In this document: positions 7,482-15,296 of the stretch, one piece after another
How the letters are laid out: each line of letters starts with the position of its first letter
How positions within the stretch are numbered: position 1 is the stretch's first letter
NCBI GenBank assembly: GCA_035765895.1
Contig: DASTWL010000003.1
Location: forward strand, 27,958-91,957
Length of the DNA: 64,000 nt
Origin: Verrucomicrobiia bacterium
Lineage (GTDB): Bacteria > Verrucomicrobiota > Verrucomicrobiia > Limisphaerales > DSYF01
Direction of reading: 5' to 3'
The notes under the pieces: generated by a model
What the model saw: only the letters and a program-made list of their open reading frames with translations
Database searches by the model: none
Told to the model about the DNA's origin: nothing
Position numbers and translations under genes: made by a program

Positions 7482-8453
7482 ATGAATCGCTTCTACGAGG
7501 AACTCGTCCGGGCGGCGACGGCCGGCACGCCCTTTGTGCTGGCGTTGATAGCGGGCGTCAAAGGTTCCAGTCCGCAACGGCAGGGGGCGAAGGCGCTGTT
7601 CTTCGCTGATGGTCGCGTGGTGGGCACGCTGGGCGGGGGATGTCTCGAAGCGGAAGTGCATGCCCGGGCCCGCAAGGCATTGCAGACCGGGCAGCCAGCG
7701 CGCTTTGAAATGGTTTTGGATCACATCTTCGGTTGGGACGATGGATTGATTTGCGGCGGCAGCGTGCATGGTCTGATCCTTCCCCAGGCGGCGGGCGCCG
7801 TGGAAATCTGGCGAATGGCGGCGGCAGCCGTCGAGCCGCGTGAATGGGGCGTAACCAAGGATTATTCCATCGACTGGGTTGGCAACGAGGCGGGCGTCGA
7901 CTGGTTGTATCGGGAAACCGTGGCCGCGCCGCCCCGCTTGTGGATTGCCGGCTCGGGGCACGTCGCGCAGGCGGTGGTTCCGTTGGCGCTGCAACTGGAG
8001 TTTGCCGTGACGGTGTTCGATGACCGGCCTGAGCTGGCGAATCACCAGTGGTTTCCGCCGGCGACCGAACTCCGGGTGGGCGGCTGGCATGAACTCTTGA
8101 AGGTGCCGTTGCCGGCGCAGCCGACGTATGGTTTGATCGTCACCCGCGGCCATCAACACGATGCCCTGGTCCTGTCGGAATGGATTCACCGGCCGTTCGT
8201 TTTTCTGGGCATGATCGGCAGCCGCCGCAAGGCCCGGTTGATTCGTGAACAATTCCTCCGGCAGTCGGTTGCAACCGTGGAGCAGCTGGATAAAGTATCC
8301 TGTCCGGTCGGCCTCGACATCCGGGCGCGAAGCACGCCGGAAATCGCGGTCAGCATCCTGGCGCAATTCATCCAAAAGCGAGCCGAACATGTCAGCGACA
8401 AAGAACCTCTTCATCAGCCTGTGTCTAAGCCTCAGCTGGCTCGCGGCGTCTAG
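7482..8453 (+). CDS. xdhC: XdhC-family molybdenum cofactor insertion/maturation protein
   Basis: A 323-aa protein with the N-terminal XdhC/CoxI domain (residues about 10-100, with GTLGGGCLEAEV and the G-L-I-C-G-G-S motif) and a C-terminal Rossmann-fold domain (about 135-290). XdhC proteins bind the sulfurated molybdenum cofactor and load it into xanthine-dehydrogenase-family enzymes. It opens a plus-strand operon that contains such an enzyme, equivalent to PaoD in the periplasmic aldehyde oxidoreductase system. The 3' end overlaps the next gene by 65 bp. Confidence 0.9.
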   Translation: MNRFYEELVRAATAGTPFVLALIAGVKGSSPQRQGAKALFFADGRVVGTLGGGCLEAEVHARARKALQTGQPARFEMVLDHIFGWDDGLICGGSVHGLILPQAAGAVEIWRMAAAAVEPREWGVTKDYSIDWVGNEAGVDWLYRETVAAPPRLWIAGSGHVAQAVVPLALQLEFAVTVFDDRPELANHQWFPPATELRVGGWHELLKVPLPAQPTYGLIVTRGHQHDALVLSEWIHRPFVFLGMIGSRRKARLIREQFLRQSVATVEQLDKVSCPVGLDIRARSTPEIAVSILAQFIQKRAEHVSDKEPLHQPVSKPQLARGV

Positions 8454-9114
8454 CACGCTCGCGGGACAACCGCAGGGAAAACTCATCGAACTGCATTCCT
8501 GCGAAGTTTACGCGGGTGCATGCACCGTGTCCGGGCAGGTCACCTTGAGCGGTCGCCACGTGCTGCAAATTTGGGATGTGACGGCCGGGGACTGGCAGGG
8601 CGTCAACCTTGCCGGCCTGCGATTTGCGGTATTGGCGGCGGGCCGGGAAAATCTGGCGGCGGAAAACTCGCATGCCGATCAGGCGGTTGTTTATCTGCCG
8701 GACCAGGCCAGCCACGTCCAGCAACGGGCGCTCGTGGACTGGGTCAAGACGCGCAATCCACAACTTGCGGCCGCGCATCTGCAGACGCGCGTGGTGCCCA
8801 TCTCGTTGACGAGTTCTACCAACGGCGCCGCGTTCCAGGCCGGTGCCTTTGTCGCGCTCAGAACGGCTGCGTTGGGCAACTGTGAGAACCGGGTTTGCGG
8901 CGAATCGCTCTGGTATCAGCCCAGCACGCCGACTTCCGTTTTCACCGTGGCGCTGAACGAGAGCTCGACGATTCAGGAGCCGCTGATGAAGCTGACTTGG
9001 GAGGACTTTGGGAAACGCAGCGTGTTCGTGGCCCGCTTCGGCGTCACGGAAACGGCCAGCAGCCACTTCGTTCAGTCTTCCGACTGGTGCGGTGCGTCGG
9101 GCGTTCTTTTTTAG
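8389..9114 (+). CDS. DUF1326 domain secreted protein
   Basis: A 241-aa protein with a signal peptide (MSATKNLFISLCLSLSWLAA, cleavage near A-G-Q) and a DUF1326-like domain. It has the family's signature near the start of the mature protein (L-H-S-C-E-V-Y-A-G-A-C-T), the G-L-R-F-A-V-L element, and a Y-L-P-D-Q segment. A C-x4-C pair (C-E-N-R-V-C) sits at about residue 165. The start is placed at ATG 8389, directly before the signal peptide; the frame is open farther upstream but inside xdhC. The biochemical role is unknown; its place between XdhC and MocA suggests a link to the exported molybdenum enzyme. Confidence 0.7.
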   Translation: MSATKNLFISLCLSLSWLAASSTLAGQPQGKLIELHSCEVYAGACTVSGQVTLSGRHVLQIWDVTAGDWQGVNLAGLRFAVLAAGRENLAAENSHADQAVVYLPDQASHVQQRALVDWVKTRNPQLAAAHLQTRVVPISLTSSTNGAAFQAGAFVALRTAALGNCENRVCGESLWYQPSTPTSVFTVALNESSTIQEPLMKLTWEDFGKRSVFVARFGVTETASSHFVQSSDWCGASGVLF

Positions 9115-9783
9115 ATGCGACCCGACCGGAGCACGAGTCCCATGGCATCGGAATCACTCCCCGCAAGCGGACCCGCGCTGGGGGTGGTGATTCTTGCCGC
9201 CGGCGCTTCCGTGCGCATGGGCCGCCCCAAGTTGCTGCTGCCGTGGCGCGGCACGTCCATCATCGGTCACCTGATTGCCCAATGGCACGAACCGGGCGCG
9301 GCTCAAATTGCTGTCGTTTGCCGGCCAGGCGATGCAGCGATGCAAGCCGAACTGGATCGGCTGGCTTTTCCACGGGCGGACCGAATTCACAATCCGAACG
9401 CCGGGCAGGGGATGTTCAGTTCGGTTCAATGTGCCGCCCGCTGGCCCGGCTGGCGGGATGCCCTGACGGGATGGGCCGTTGTTTTGGGTGACCAGCCCCA
9501 TCTTCAAACGGGCACGCTCCGGCAGCTTGTTGCGTTGCATGAAAAGCATCCCGCCGCCATTGGTCAGCCACGTTTCGGAGAGCGGGTGGGTCATCCGGTG
9601 ATTCTTCCGCGGACCGCTTTTGCCGGCTTGCGAACCACGGCGACAGCGACGCTGAAGGACTTTTTAAGCGAAACTATCGGTGAAAAGATTGAATGCGTCG
9701 TTGACGACGCCGGTCTCAGACTTGACTTGGACCGGCCCGAAGATTACGAGAAGGCATTGAACCTCTACTCCCGCACCTCATGA
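9115..9783 (+). CDS. mocA: MobA-like NTP transferase (molybdenum cofactor cytidylyltransferase)
   Basis: A 222-aa nucleotidyltransferase with the N-terminal LAAGASVRMGRPKLLLPW motif (about residues 27-44; Arg34, Lys39) and G-D-Q-P at about 123 for metal binding. MocA adds CMP to molybdopterin, giving the MCD cofactor used by xanthine-dehydrogenase-family enzymes such as the one encoded next. The ATG at 9115 directly follows the stop of the DUF1326 gene; an ATG at 9142 with GGAG upstream is an alternative. Its stop overlaps the next start (ATGA). Confidence 0.88.
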   Translation: MRPDRSTSPMASESLPASGPALGVVILAAGASVRMGRPKLLLPWRGTSIIGHLIAQWHEPGAAQIAVVCRPGDAAMQAELDRLAFPRADRIHNPNAGQGMFSSVQCAARWPGWRDALTGWAVVLGDQPHLQTGTLRQLVALHEKHPAAIGQPRFGERVGHPVILPRTAFAGLRTTATATLKDFLSETIGEKIECVVDDAGLRLDLDRPEDYEKALNLYSRTS

Positions 9784-10445
9784 GCGATTTTGACTCCGCC
9801 CAACCGGGTTCGTTCTCCCGCCGTAATTTCATCAAAAGCCTCGGCACCACGGCCGTCGCCACCGCCGCCGCCCGGGCGCAGGCGGTCGCCGCCGAACTGG
9901 AAAAGGTCAATGGCGAAAAAATCGTGGGGCCCGAACCGGTGCCCGTGGCGTTGCAGGTCAACGGCGAAACCCTGCGGTTGCAACTGGAGCCGCGCGTCAC
10001 GCTGCTGGATGCCTTGCGGAATTATTCGAGCCTGACCGGCGCCAAGGAAGGTTGTGATCGCGCGGGCTGCGGCGCGTGCACGGTGATGCTGGGCGAGGTG
10101 CCGGTTTACGCCTGCCAAAAACTGGCCATCGAAGCGCAGGGCCAGCCCATCACCACGGTGGAAGGACTGGCCAAGAATGGTGAATTGACGCCGGTGCAGC
10201 GGGCCTTTTTGGAGAAGGACGCGCTCATGTGCGGTTATTGCACGCCGGGATTTGTCATGAGCGTGACGGCGTTGTTGAAGAAGCATCCGCGGCCCACGGC
10301 GGAGCAGGTGCGGCACGTCTGCGCGGGGAATCTCTGCCGGTGCGGCACTCAGCCGCGCATCATCGAGGCCGCGTTGCAGGCGGCGGGCGTCAATCCGGTT
10401 CGCACCACCCAAACGGAGGTCATCGACTATGCCCAGCTGGCCTAA
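9780..10445 (+). CDS. Tat-exported (2Fe-2S)-binding subunit of molybdo-hydroxylase (PaoA/YagT-like)
   Basis: A 221-aa small subunit. It begins with a twin-arginine signal (S-R-R-N-F-I-K at residues 13-19). A plant-type ferredoxin domain follows with Cys92, Cys97, Cys100 and Cys112, then an all-helical domain with Cys151, Cys154, Cys186 and Cys188 binding the second 2Fe-2S cluster close to molybdopterin. Export through Tat indicates a periplasmic enzyme assembled in the cytoplasm, as in PaoABC of Escherichia coli, which oxidises aromatic aldehydes. The substrate here is not fixed by the sequence. Start and stop overlap neighbours (ATGA at 9780; 17 bp overlap with the Mo subunit). Confidence 0.9.
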   Translation: MSDFDSAQPGSFSRRNFIKSLGTTAVATAAARAQAVAAELEKVNGEKIVGPEPVPVALQVNGETLRLQLEPRVTLLDALRNYSSLTGAKEGCDRAGCGACTVMLGEVPVYACQKLAIEAQGQPITTVEGLAKNGELTPVQRAFLEKDALMCGYCTPGFVMSVTALLKKHPRPTAEQVRHVCAGNLCRCGTQPRIIEAALQAAGVNPVRTTQTEVIDYAQLA

Positions 10446-12513
10446 GGAAACGAAATACATCGGCCACGAGACGCATCGCATCGATGCGCCCGTCAAACTG
10501 ACCGGCAAAGCCCGTTACTCGTCCGACATCCAGGCCGAGGGCTGGCTCTACGGCATGATCCTGCGATCAAAGTGGCCGGCGGCAAAAATCACGAGTCTCA
10601 ATCTGGCCCCGGCGTTGAAGGTTCCGGGCATCAAGGCCGCAGTCACCGTCAAGGACGGCGAGCGCATCGTTCGCTACTACGGCGAGGAACTGGCGGCCGT
10701 GGCCGGCACCTCCAAGCAAGCCTGCCTCGATGCGTTGCACGCCATCGAAGTCGAGGCGAAGGAGCTGCCGTTCGTAGTGCATGAGCCGGACGCGATGAAA
10801 CCCGATGCACCGGGCGTTTGGGAAGGTTCGGCCAACGCCTCGAAACCGCGCGTTCGCGAACAGGGGGAAGTGGACAAGGCGTTCTCTGAGTGCGCGGCCG
10901 TCATTGAAGGTTTTTATACGACGCCCGTGCAGATTCATCATCCGATGGAAACGCACGGCGCCACCGTTTCGTGGACGGATGAAGGTGTTACCGCGTGGGC
11001 TTCCACCCAGGGCATCAGCAGTGTGCGCGACGGTCTGGCCGGTGGCTTGCAACTGGACCACAGCCGTGTTCGCGTCATCACCGATCACATGGGCGGCGGG
11101 TTTGGCGCGAAGTTCGGGGCCGGCGTCGAGATGCTGCTTGCGGCGCGCCTGTCCCGGGAGGCCAAGGCGCCGGTTCGTTTGATGCTGACCCGCTTTGATC
11201 AGGGGCTGTCCGTGGGCAACCGTCCGTCGAGCTTTCAGAAGATCAAACTGGGTGCGAAGGCGGACGGCACGTTGCACGCCTACGAACTCGACAATTACGG
11301 CACAGCAGGCATCGGCAGCGGCGGCGCCTCCGAAGGCGGTGGTTCGGGGGTGGATTTTCCGGCGCCCTACATTTACCGGATTCCGAACACCCGCGTGAAT
11401 CACACCGTGGTCGCGGTGAACGCCGGTTCTGCGCGGGCGTTCCGCGCGCCGGGCCACCCGCCGGCATCCTACGGAATGGAGTGCGCGATGGACGACCTGG
11501 CGGTGAAACTGGGCATCGATCCGCTGGCCCTGCGCATCAAAAATGACTCCAGCGAAATTCGCCAGCGCGAATACAAGCTCGGGGCGGAGCGCTTTGGCTG
11601 GAAACAAAAATACCGTCCACCCGGCACGTCGCCTGGGCCAATCAAAACCGGCGTTGGTTGTGGCGCGGCCACGTGGGGCGGGGGCGGCAGCCGGAGCACG
11701 CGGGGTGAAGCCCAGGTCAATCCTGACGGCAGCATTGAGGTGCGCCTGGGGGTGCAGGACATTGGCACCGGAACCCGCACGGTGATTGCCGTGATTGCCG
11801 CCGAGCTGCTGGGCCTGCGGCCCGACCAGATAACCGTCAAAATCGGCGACACCAATTACCCTCCCGGTCCGGGCAGCGGGGGCAGCACCACGTGTGCATC
11901 GGTTTCGCCCACGGTGCATGACATCTGCACGAAGGCGCTGGAACAGTTGCAGACGCAGACGGGCGTCGCGGATGCGCGCGGCGCCAACTGGTTCGCCACC
12001 TGCAAGAAGCTCGGCGTCGAACCCATGATTGTTCACGGCGGCTGGCAGCAGGGCCTTTCCTCCAGTGGCGTGGGCGGGGTGCAGTTTGCCGAAGTTGCGG
12101 TGGATACGGAAACCGGCCTGATCACCGTCAAGAAAATCACGTGTGTGCAGGATTGCGGGTTGATCATCGACAAGCTGACCGCCGAAAGCCAGGTGAACGG
12201 CGGCATTATCATGGGCATGGGATACGCGCTTTACGAAGAGCGTGTGCTGGATGCGCTTTCGGGGGTGCTCCTGAATCCCAACTTCGAAACCTACAAGTTG
12301 CCGGGCATTGCGGATGTGCCGGAGATTGACGTGGTGCTTTTGAACATGCCTGAACGGGGTGTCATTGGCTTGGGTGAGCCCGTGACGATTCCCACCGCCG
12401 GCGCCATTGCGAATGCGGTGGCCAACGCCATCGGCACGCGCGTGCCCAGTCTGCCCATCACGACCGCCAAGGTGCTGGCCGCACTGGGCAAAGTCCCCAA
12501 AGCCAGTTCCTGA
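10429..12513 (+). CDS. Xanthine dehydrogenase family molybdopterin-binding subunit
   Basis: A 694-aa catalytic subunit. It contains an N-terminal Ald_Xan_dh hammerhead domain (from about residue 10, RIDAPVKLTGKARYSSD) and the MoCo-binding domains. Recognisable elements are MGGGFGAKFG (about 223), the active-site loop R-A-F-R-A-P-G (about 338), and the catalytic glutamate Glu650 in G-L-G-E-P. It is somewhat shorter than PaoC-type subunits (about 730 aa). It would oxidise aldehydes or heterocycles in the periplasm after folding with MCD. Gene order is small subunit, Mo subunit, FAD subunit. Confidence 0.9.
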   Translation: MPSWPKETKYIGHETHRIDAPVKLTGKARYSSDIQAEGWLYGMILRSKWPAAKITSLNLAPALKVPGIKAAVTVKDGERIVRYYGEELAAVAGTSKQACLDALHAIEVEAKELPFVVHEPDAMKPDAPGVWEGSANASKPRVREQGEVDKAFSECAAVIEGFYTTPVQIHHPMETHGATVSWTDEGVTAWASTQGISSVRDGLAGGLQLDHSRVRVITDHMGGGFGAKFGAGVEMLLAARLSREAKAPVRLMLTRFDQGLSVGNRPSSFQKIKLGAKADGTLHAYELDNYGTAGIGSGGASEGGGSGVDFPAPYIYRIPNTRVNHTVVAVNAGSARAFRAPGHPPASYGMECAMDDLAVKLGIDPLALRIKNDSSEIRQREYKLGAERFGWKQKYRPPGTSPGPIKTGVGCGAATWGGGGSRSTRGEAQVNPDGSIEVRLGVQDIGTGTRTVIAVIAAELLGLRPDQITVKIGDTNYPPGPGSGGSTTCASVSPTVHDICTKALEQLQTQTGVADARGANWFATCKKLGVEPMIVHGGWQQGLSSSGVGGVQFAEVAVDTETGLITVKKITCVQDCGLIIDKLTAESQVNGGIIMGMGYALYEERVLDALSGVLLNPNFETYKLPGIADVPEIDVVLLNMPERGVIGLGEPVTIPTAGAIANAVANAIGTRVPSLPITTAKVLAALGKVPKASS

Positions 12514-12515
12514 AC

Positions 12516-13478
12516 ATGAAAGCCTTTGAATATGCCACCGCCCTGTCCACGGACTCCGCCCAGCAAATGGTGGACGGGCACGGCGAATACCTTGCCGGCG
12601 GCAACGATTTGCTGGGGCGGCTGAAGGATTACCTCACCGACGCCGGCCGGCTCGTCAACATCAAGTCGCTGCCTGGACTGAACCGCATCGAAAAGGGCGG
12701 CACGCATTGGACTCTTGGCGCGCTCGTGACCATCGCCCAACTCGAGGACGACCCGGAGCTCGGCCGGACGTTTCCGGGCCTGCAACATGCGGCGGCTGAA
12801 ATCGCCTCACAGCAAATTCGCAACGTGGCCACGGTCGGCGGAAACCTCGCGCAACATTCACGCTGCTGGTATTATCGTCAGCGCGACACGGTCTGCCTCA
12901 AGAAGCACGGCGACCTCTGTTACGCCCGTCACGGCGACAATCGCTACCACAGTCTGTTTTCCGGCAACACCTGCATCAGCCCGGTCGTTTCCAATCTTGC
13001 CACCATGCTGGCCGCGCTCGACGCAACGGTGCTGGTGCAGCGGGAAGGCAAGCCCGTGCGCCTGAGCATTGCCGAGCTTTACGAGCGCGCATGGGAGAAT
13101 CCCACCGCCCACAACTCGTTGCAGCATGGCGACCTGATTTTGCAGGTGGAAATTCCGACCGCCCGGCCGCAGAGCGCCTACCTGCAGGTGAGCGACAAGC
13201 ACGAGTTTGACTGGGCGCTGGTCAGTTGCGCCGCCGCGGCGAAGGTCAGCCAGGGCAAACTCAGTCAGGCCCGCGTGGCACTGGGTTGCATAGCCCCGGT
13301 TCCGCATCAAGTTCAGGCCGCAAATGTGTTTCTGGAAGGCAAGGTCCTGGATGAGGACACCGTCACGCACGCGGCCGATTTGATTCTGAAGGACGCGCAG
13401 CCGCTGGCGTTCAATGGTTACAAAGTGCCGCTGGCGCATGCGCTCATCCGCCGCACCCTCCTAAAGTTGAAAGGCTGA
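12516..13478 (+). CDS. FAD-binding subunit of molybdo-hydroxylase with probable 4Fe-4S insertion (PaoB-like)
   Basis: A 320-aa medium subunit with FAD-binding segments (Y-L-A-G-G-N-D-L-L at about 25 and R-N-V-A-T-V-G-G-N at 102-110) and a CO_deh_flav_C domain at the end. Between them, Cys117, Cys127, Cys135 and Cys153 lie in an insertion. Such a four-Cys insertion carries a 4Fe-4S cluster in PaoB and in 4-hydroxybenzoyl-CoA reductase, while ordinary xanthine dehydrogenases lack it. It starts 2 bp after the Mo subunit stop. The extra cluster would place this enzyme with the YagTSR/PaoABC branch. Confidence 0.88.
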   Translation: MKAFEYATALSTDSAQQMVDGHGEYLAGGNDLLGRLKDYLTDAGRLVNIKSLPGLNRIEKGGTHWTLGALVTIAQLEDDPELGRTFPGLQHAAAEIASQQIRNVATVGGNLAQHSRCWYYRQRDTVCLKKHGDLCYARHGDNRYHSLFSGNTCISPVVSNLATMLAALDATVLVQREGKPVRLSIAELYERAWENPTAHNSLQHGDLILQVEIPTARPQSAYLQVSDKHEFDWALVSCAAAAKVSQGKLSQARVALGCIAPVPHQVQAANVFLEGKVLDEDTVTHAADLILKDAQPLAFNGYKVPLAHALIRRTLLKLKG

Positions 13479-13482
13479 AGCC

Positions 13483-13686
13483 ATGAACCGCCCACTTTGC
13501 AAACATCTCCGCACCAAATCCCTTTACGTTGGCGTTGCGCCGCAGGACGCCTTTGCGGACAAGGAAGGGGAACGCGCGTCACCATGCCATTTTTGGTGCA
13601 ACCGGACCCAGACCGTCGTGGGTGTGGATGACCGGCCCGTTCACAAGGCCACGTGCGATTCCTCGCGTTCATGCTTCGAGGATTGA
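13483..13686 (+). CDS. Small Cys-rich conserved-type protein
   Basis: A 67-aa protein starting 4 bp after the FAD subunit, with GAAAGG as a plausible ribosome site. It has five cysteines: Cys6, the pair Cys35-x3-Cys39 (C-H-F-W-C-N), Cys58 and Cys64 (R-S-C-F-E). The tight spacing, the clustered Cys/His/Trp and lack of low-complexity bias suggest a real metal- or disulfide-binding protein. I do not recognise a characterised family and assign no function. Last gene of the molybdo-hydroxylase operon. Confidence 0.6.
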   Translation: MNRPLCKHLRTKSLYVGVAPQDAFADKEGERASPCHFWCNRTQTVVGVDDRPVHKATCDSSRSCFED

Positions 13687-13770
13687 AGTTCTGCTTTGCA
13701 ATCGCTGCGCTCAAGTTGGGGTTTGCCGCGAGCAATGCGCCTGTTTGTCTTCAAGCTTGGGAATGTTCAC

Positions 13771-13799
13771 TTGACGAACCGCAGATAGGCCGCTTTGCT
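13771..13799 (+). promoter_or_regulatory. Candidate promoter upstream of tRNA-Thr
   Basis: TTGACG (13771-13776) matches a -35 box in five of six positions; 17 bp later TTTGCT (13794-13799) is a poor -10. The tRNA-Thr gene begins about 70 bp downstream. Tentative. Confidence 0.25.
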
Positions 13800-13867
13800 G
13801 GGCGCCGTTCGCTTTAGGGCGGACTTCAGTCCTCCGGCAATTTAGTTTCTCCGCCGGGTCTTCGGAC

Positions 13868-13942
13868 GCCAGCTTAGCTCAGTGGTAGAGCAACGGTTTT
13901 GTAAACCGTCGGTCGTCGGTTCAAATCCGACAGCTGGCTCCA
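13868..13942 (+). tRNA. tRNA-Thr (anticodon TGT)
   Basis: A 75-nt cloverleaf: acceptor arms GCCAGCT and AGCTGGC pair perfectly, the discriminator is T and CCA is encoded. The anticodon stem ACGGT/ACCGT encloses TTTGTAA, so the anticodon is TGT, reading ACA and probably other ACN threonine codons. The D-loop (AGCTCAGTGGTAGAGC) and T-arm (GTCGGTTCAAATCCGAC) are canonical. It is not clustered with tRNA-Tyr/Gly or tuf, the common arrangement elsewhere. Confidence 0.95.
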
Positions 13943-14209
13943 GTTCTTGATGCCCGGGTGCCAGAGATTTTCACCAACGGCTGTCGCCTGTCATTCATCG
14001 ACGGATAAAAGGACGATTCAAACTTGCAGTGATGCCGTCGCCTGCGGCGAGATGTTCCGGGTTGCTTTTGACTTCGGGAGGCTGGGTTGCGACGGCAGCG
14101 GGGGGGGGGCATATAAGGGAGTTTGCCAGGCTGACAATTGGACATTTCGATTTTGGATGTTTTCCTCTCTTGCACAAATCGCCCACGAGGTGCTTCCCTC
14201 CGTAAGCAT

Positions 14210-15127
14210 CTATTCGACGCTTCCGGCGCGGGCCTTGCTTTGCGCACGTTCGCGCCAGGTGCCGGGTGTCAGGCCGACTTTCTTGTGGAAAATCCGGGAA
14301 AAGTATTGGGGATCTTCGAAGCCGATGCGCAGCGCGATTTCCTTCAGGGAGAGGCTGCTTTGACTCAGCAAGTCACGGGCGCACGCCAGGCGTATGTCCA
14401 ACAGGTAGTGATGCGGACTCAAACCGGTGTGGTGAGTGAAGGCTCGGCGGAACCAGCGATAGCTGACGTTGAGTTCGGCTGCGAGTTCGGTCATGTCAAT
14501 TGGTTGCTCCAAGGACGCGCGCAGCCGCTCCATCGCGCGATGGATGATTCGTTGCCCGGGATCCTCGCCGGTGAACTTGGATTGCTGCACGGAATACAGC
14601 CGTGCCAGGATCTGCAAGGTCGTGCCGGCGAGCTGTTGTTGGAGCGCCGGAGCATTGGCGCGGACGGACGCCATGATGTCGCTGAACAGGCTCAGCATTT
14701 TGGCTTCGGTGCCCGAGCGCAGCACGGGTCGGCCGGTGGTGAAAAATCCGTTTCGCACCAGATGCCGGGCCAGGTTGCCGTTGAACCCGATCCAATGCTC
14801 CGTCCAGCCCGTGGCGGGGTCGGGGGCGTAGCTGTGCCATACGCCGGGGAAGAGCAGGAAAACGGTGCCTGCCTCGATGGTTGAACGCCGGGAGGAGCCA
14901 GACTTGAACCAGCCCCGGCCGGCGGAGATGTAAACAATCTGGTGTTCCTGCAGCACGCGGCCTCCGGGCATTTGAAAGCGATATTTTTTCGGATGGGTGG
15001 CTGGAGGGTAGGCGGTGCCGGGACCAAGGTGGGATTCGCCCACCGTGGTGACGAAGAGGCCCCAATCCCGGTCGCGCTCCGCAACGGGGAAATAGCGATA
15101 GAAAGTTCGGCTGCTGTCCACAGGCAT
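14210..15127 (-). CDS. AraC family transcriptional regulator
   Basis: A 305-aa regulator with an N-terminal cupin-like ligand domain (about residues 15-160, with H-L-G-P-G and G-V-W-H-S-Y) and a C-terminal double helix-turn-helix domain (about 205-300, ending in the typical G-F-E-D-P-Q-Y-F-S-R-I-F-H-K-K element). The Met at 15127 is preferred; the frame extends 26 codons upstream without family character. It lies 170 bp downstream of the isomerase-family gene on the same strand, so control of that sugar gene is plausible. Confidence 0.88.
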   Translation of the reverse strand: MPVDSSRTFYRYFPVAERDRDWGLFVTTVGESHLGPGTAYPPATHPKKYRFQMPGGRVLQEHQIVYISAGRGWFKSGSSRRSTIEAGTVFLLFPGVWHSYAPDPATGWTEHWIGFNGNLARHLVRNGFFTTGRPVLRSGTEAKMLSLFSDIMASVRANAPALQQQLAGTTLQILARLYSVQQSKFTGEDPGQRIIHRAMERLRASLEQPIDMTELAAELNVSYRWFRRAFTHHTGLSPHHYLLDIRLACARDLLSQSSLSLKEIALRIGFEDPQYFSRIFHKKVGLTPGTWRERAQSKARAGSVE

Positions 15128-15296
15128 AGTTGCCCCCGCAACTGCAAGGCCGGATGCCGCGGGGCCATCTCCTGCGTTGCGCCGGAACGCGCACTGGCCA
15201 TTCAACCGAAGTCATCACCAGTGCGGGGTGGAAAACCTATAACGACGCCCTTCCGGACGCGCAATGGCTTTTTGCGGTTTCAGTGCAGCAAGGTTG

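Noticed and set aside
14100..14109. Run of ten G as a possible phase-variable tract
   Set aside because: It lies in an intergenic gap past the stop of the AraC gene and not at a start codon or promoter that I can identify.
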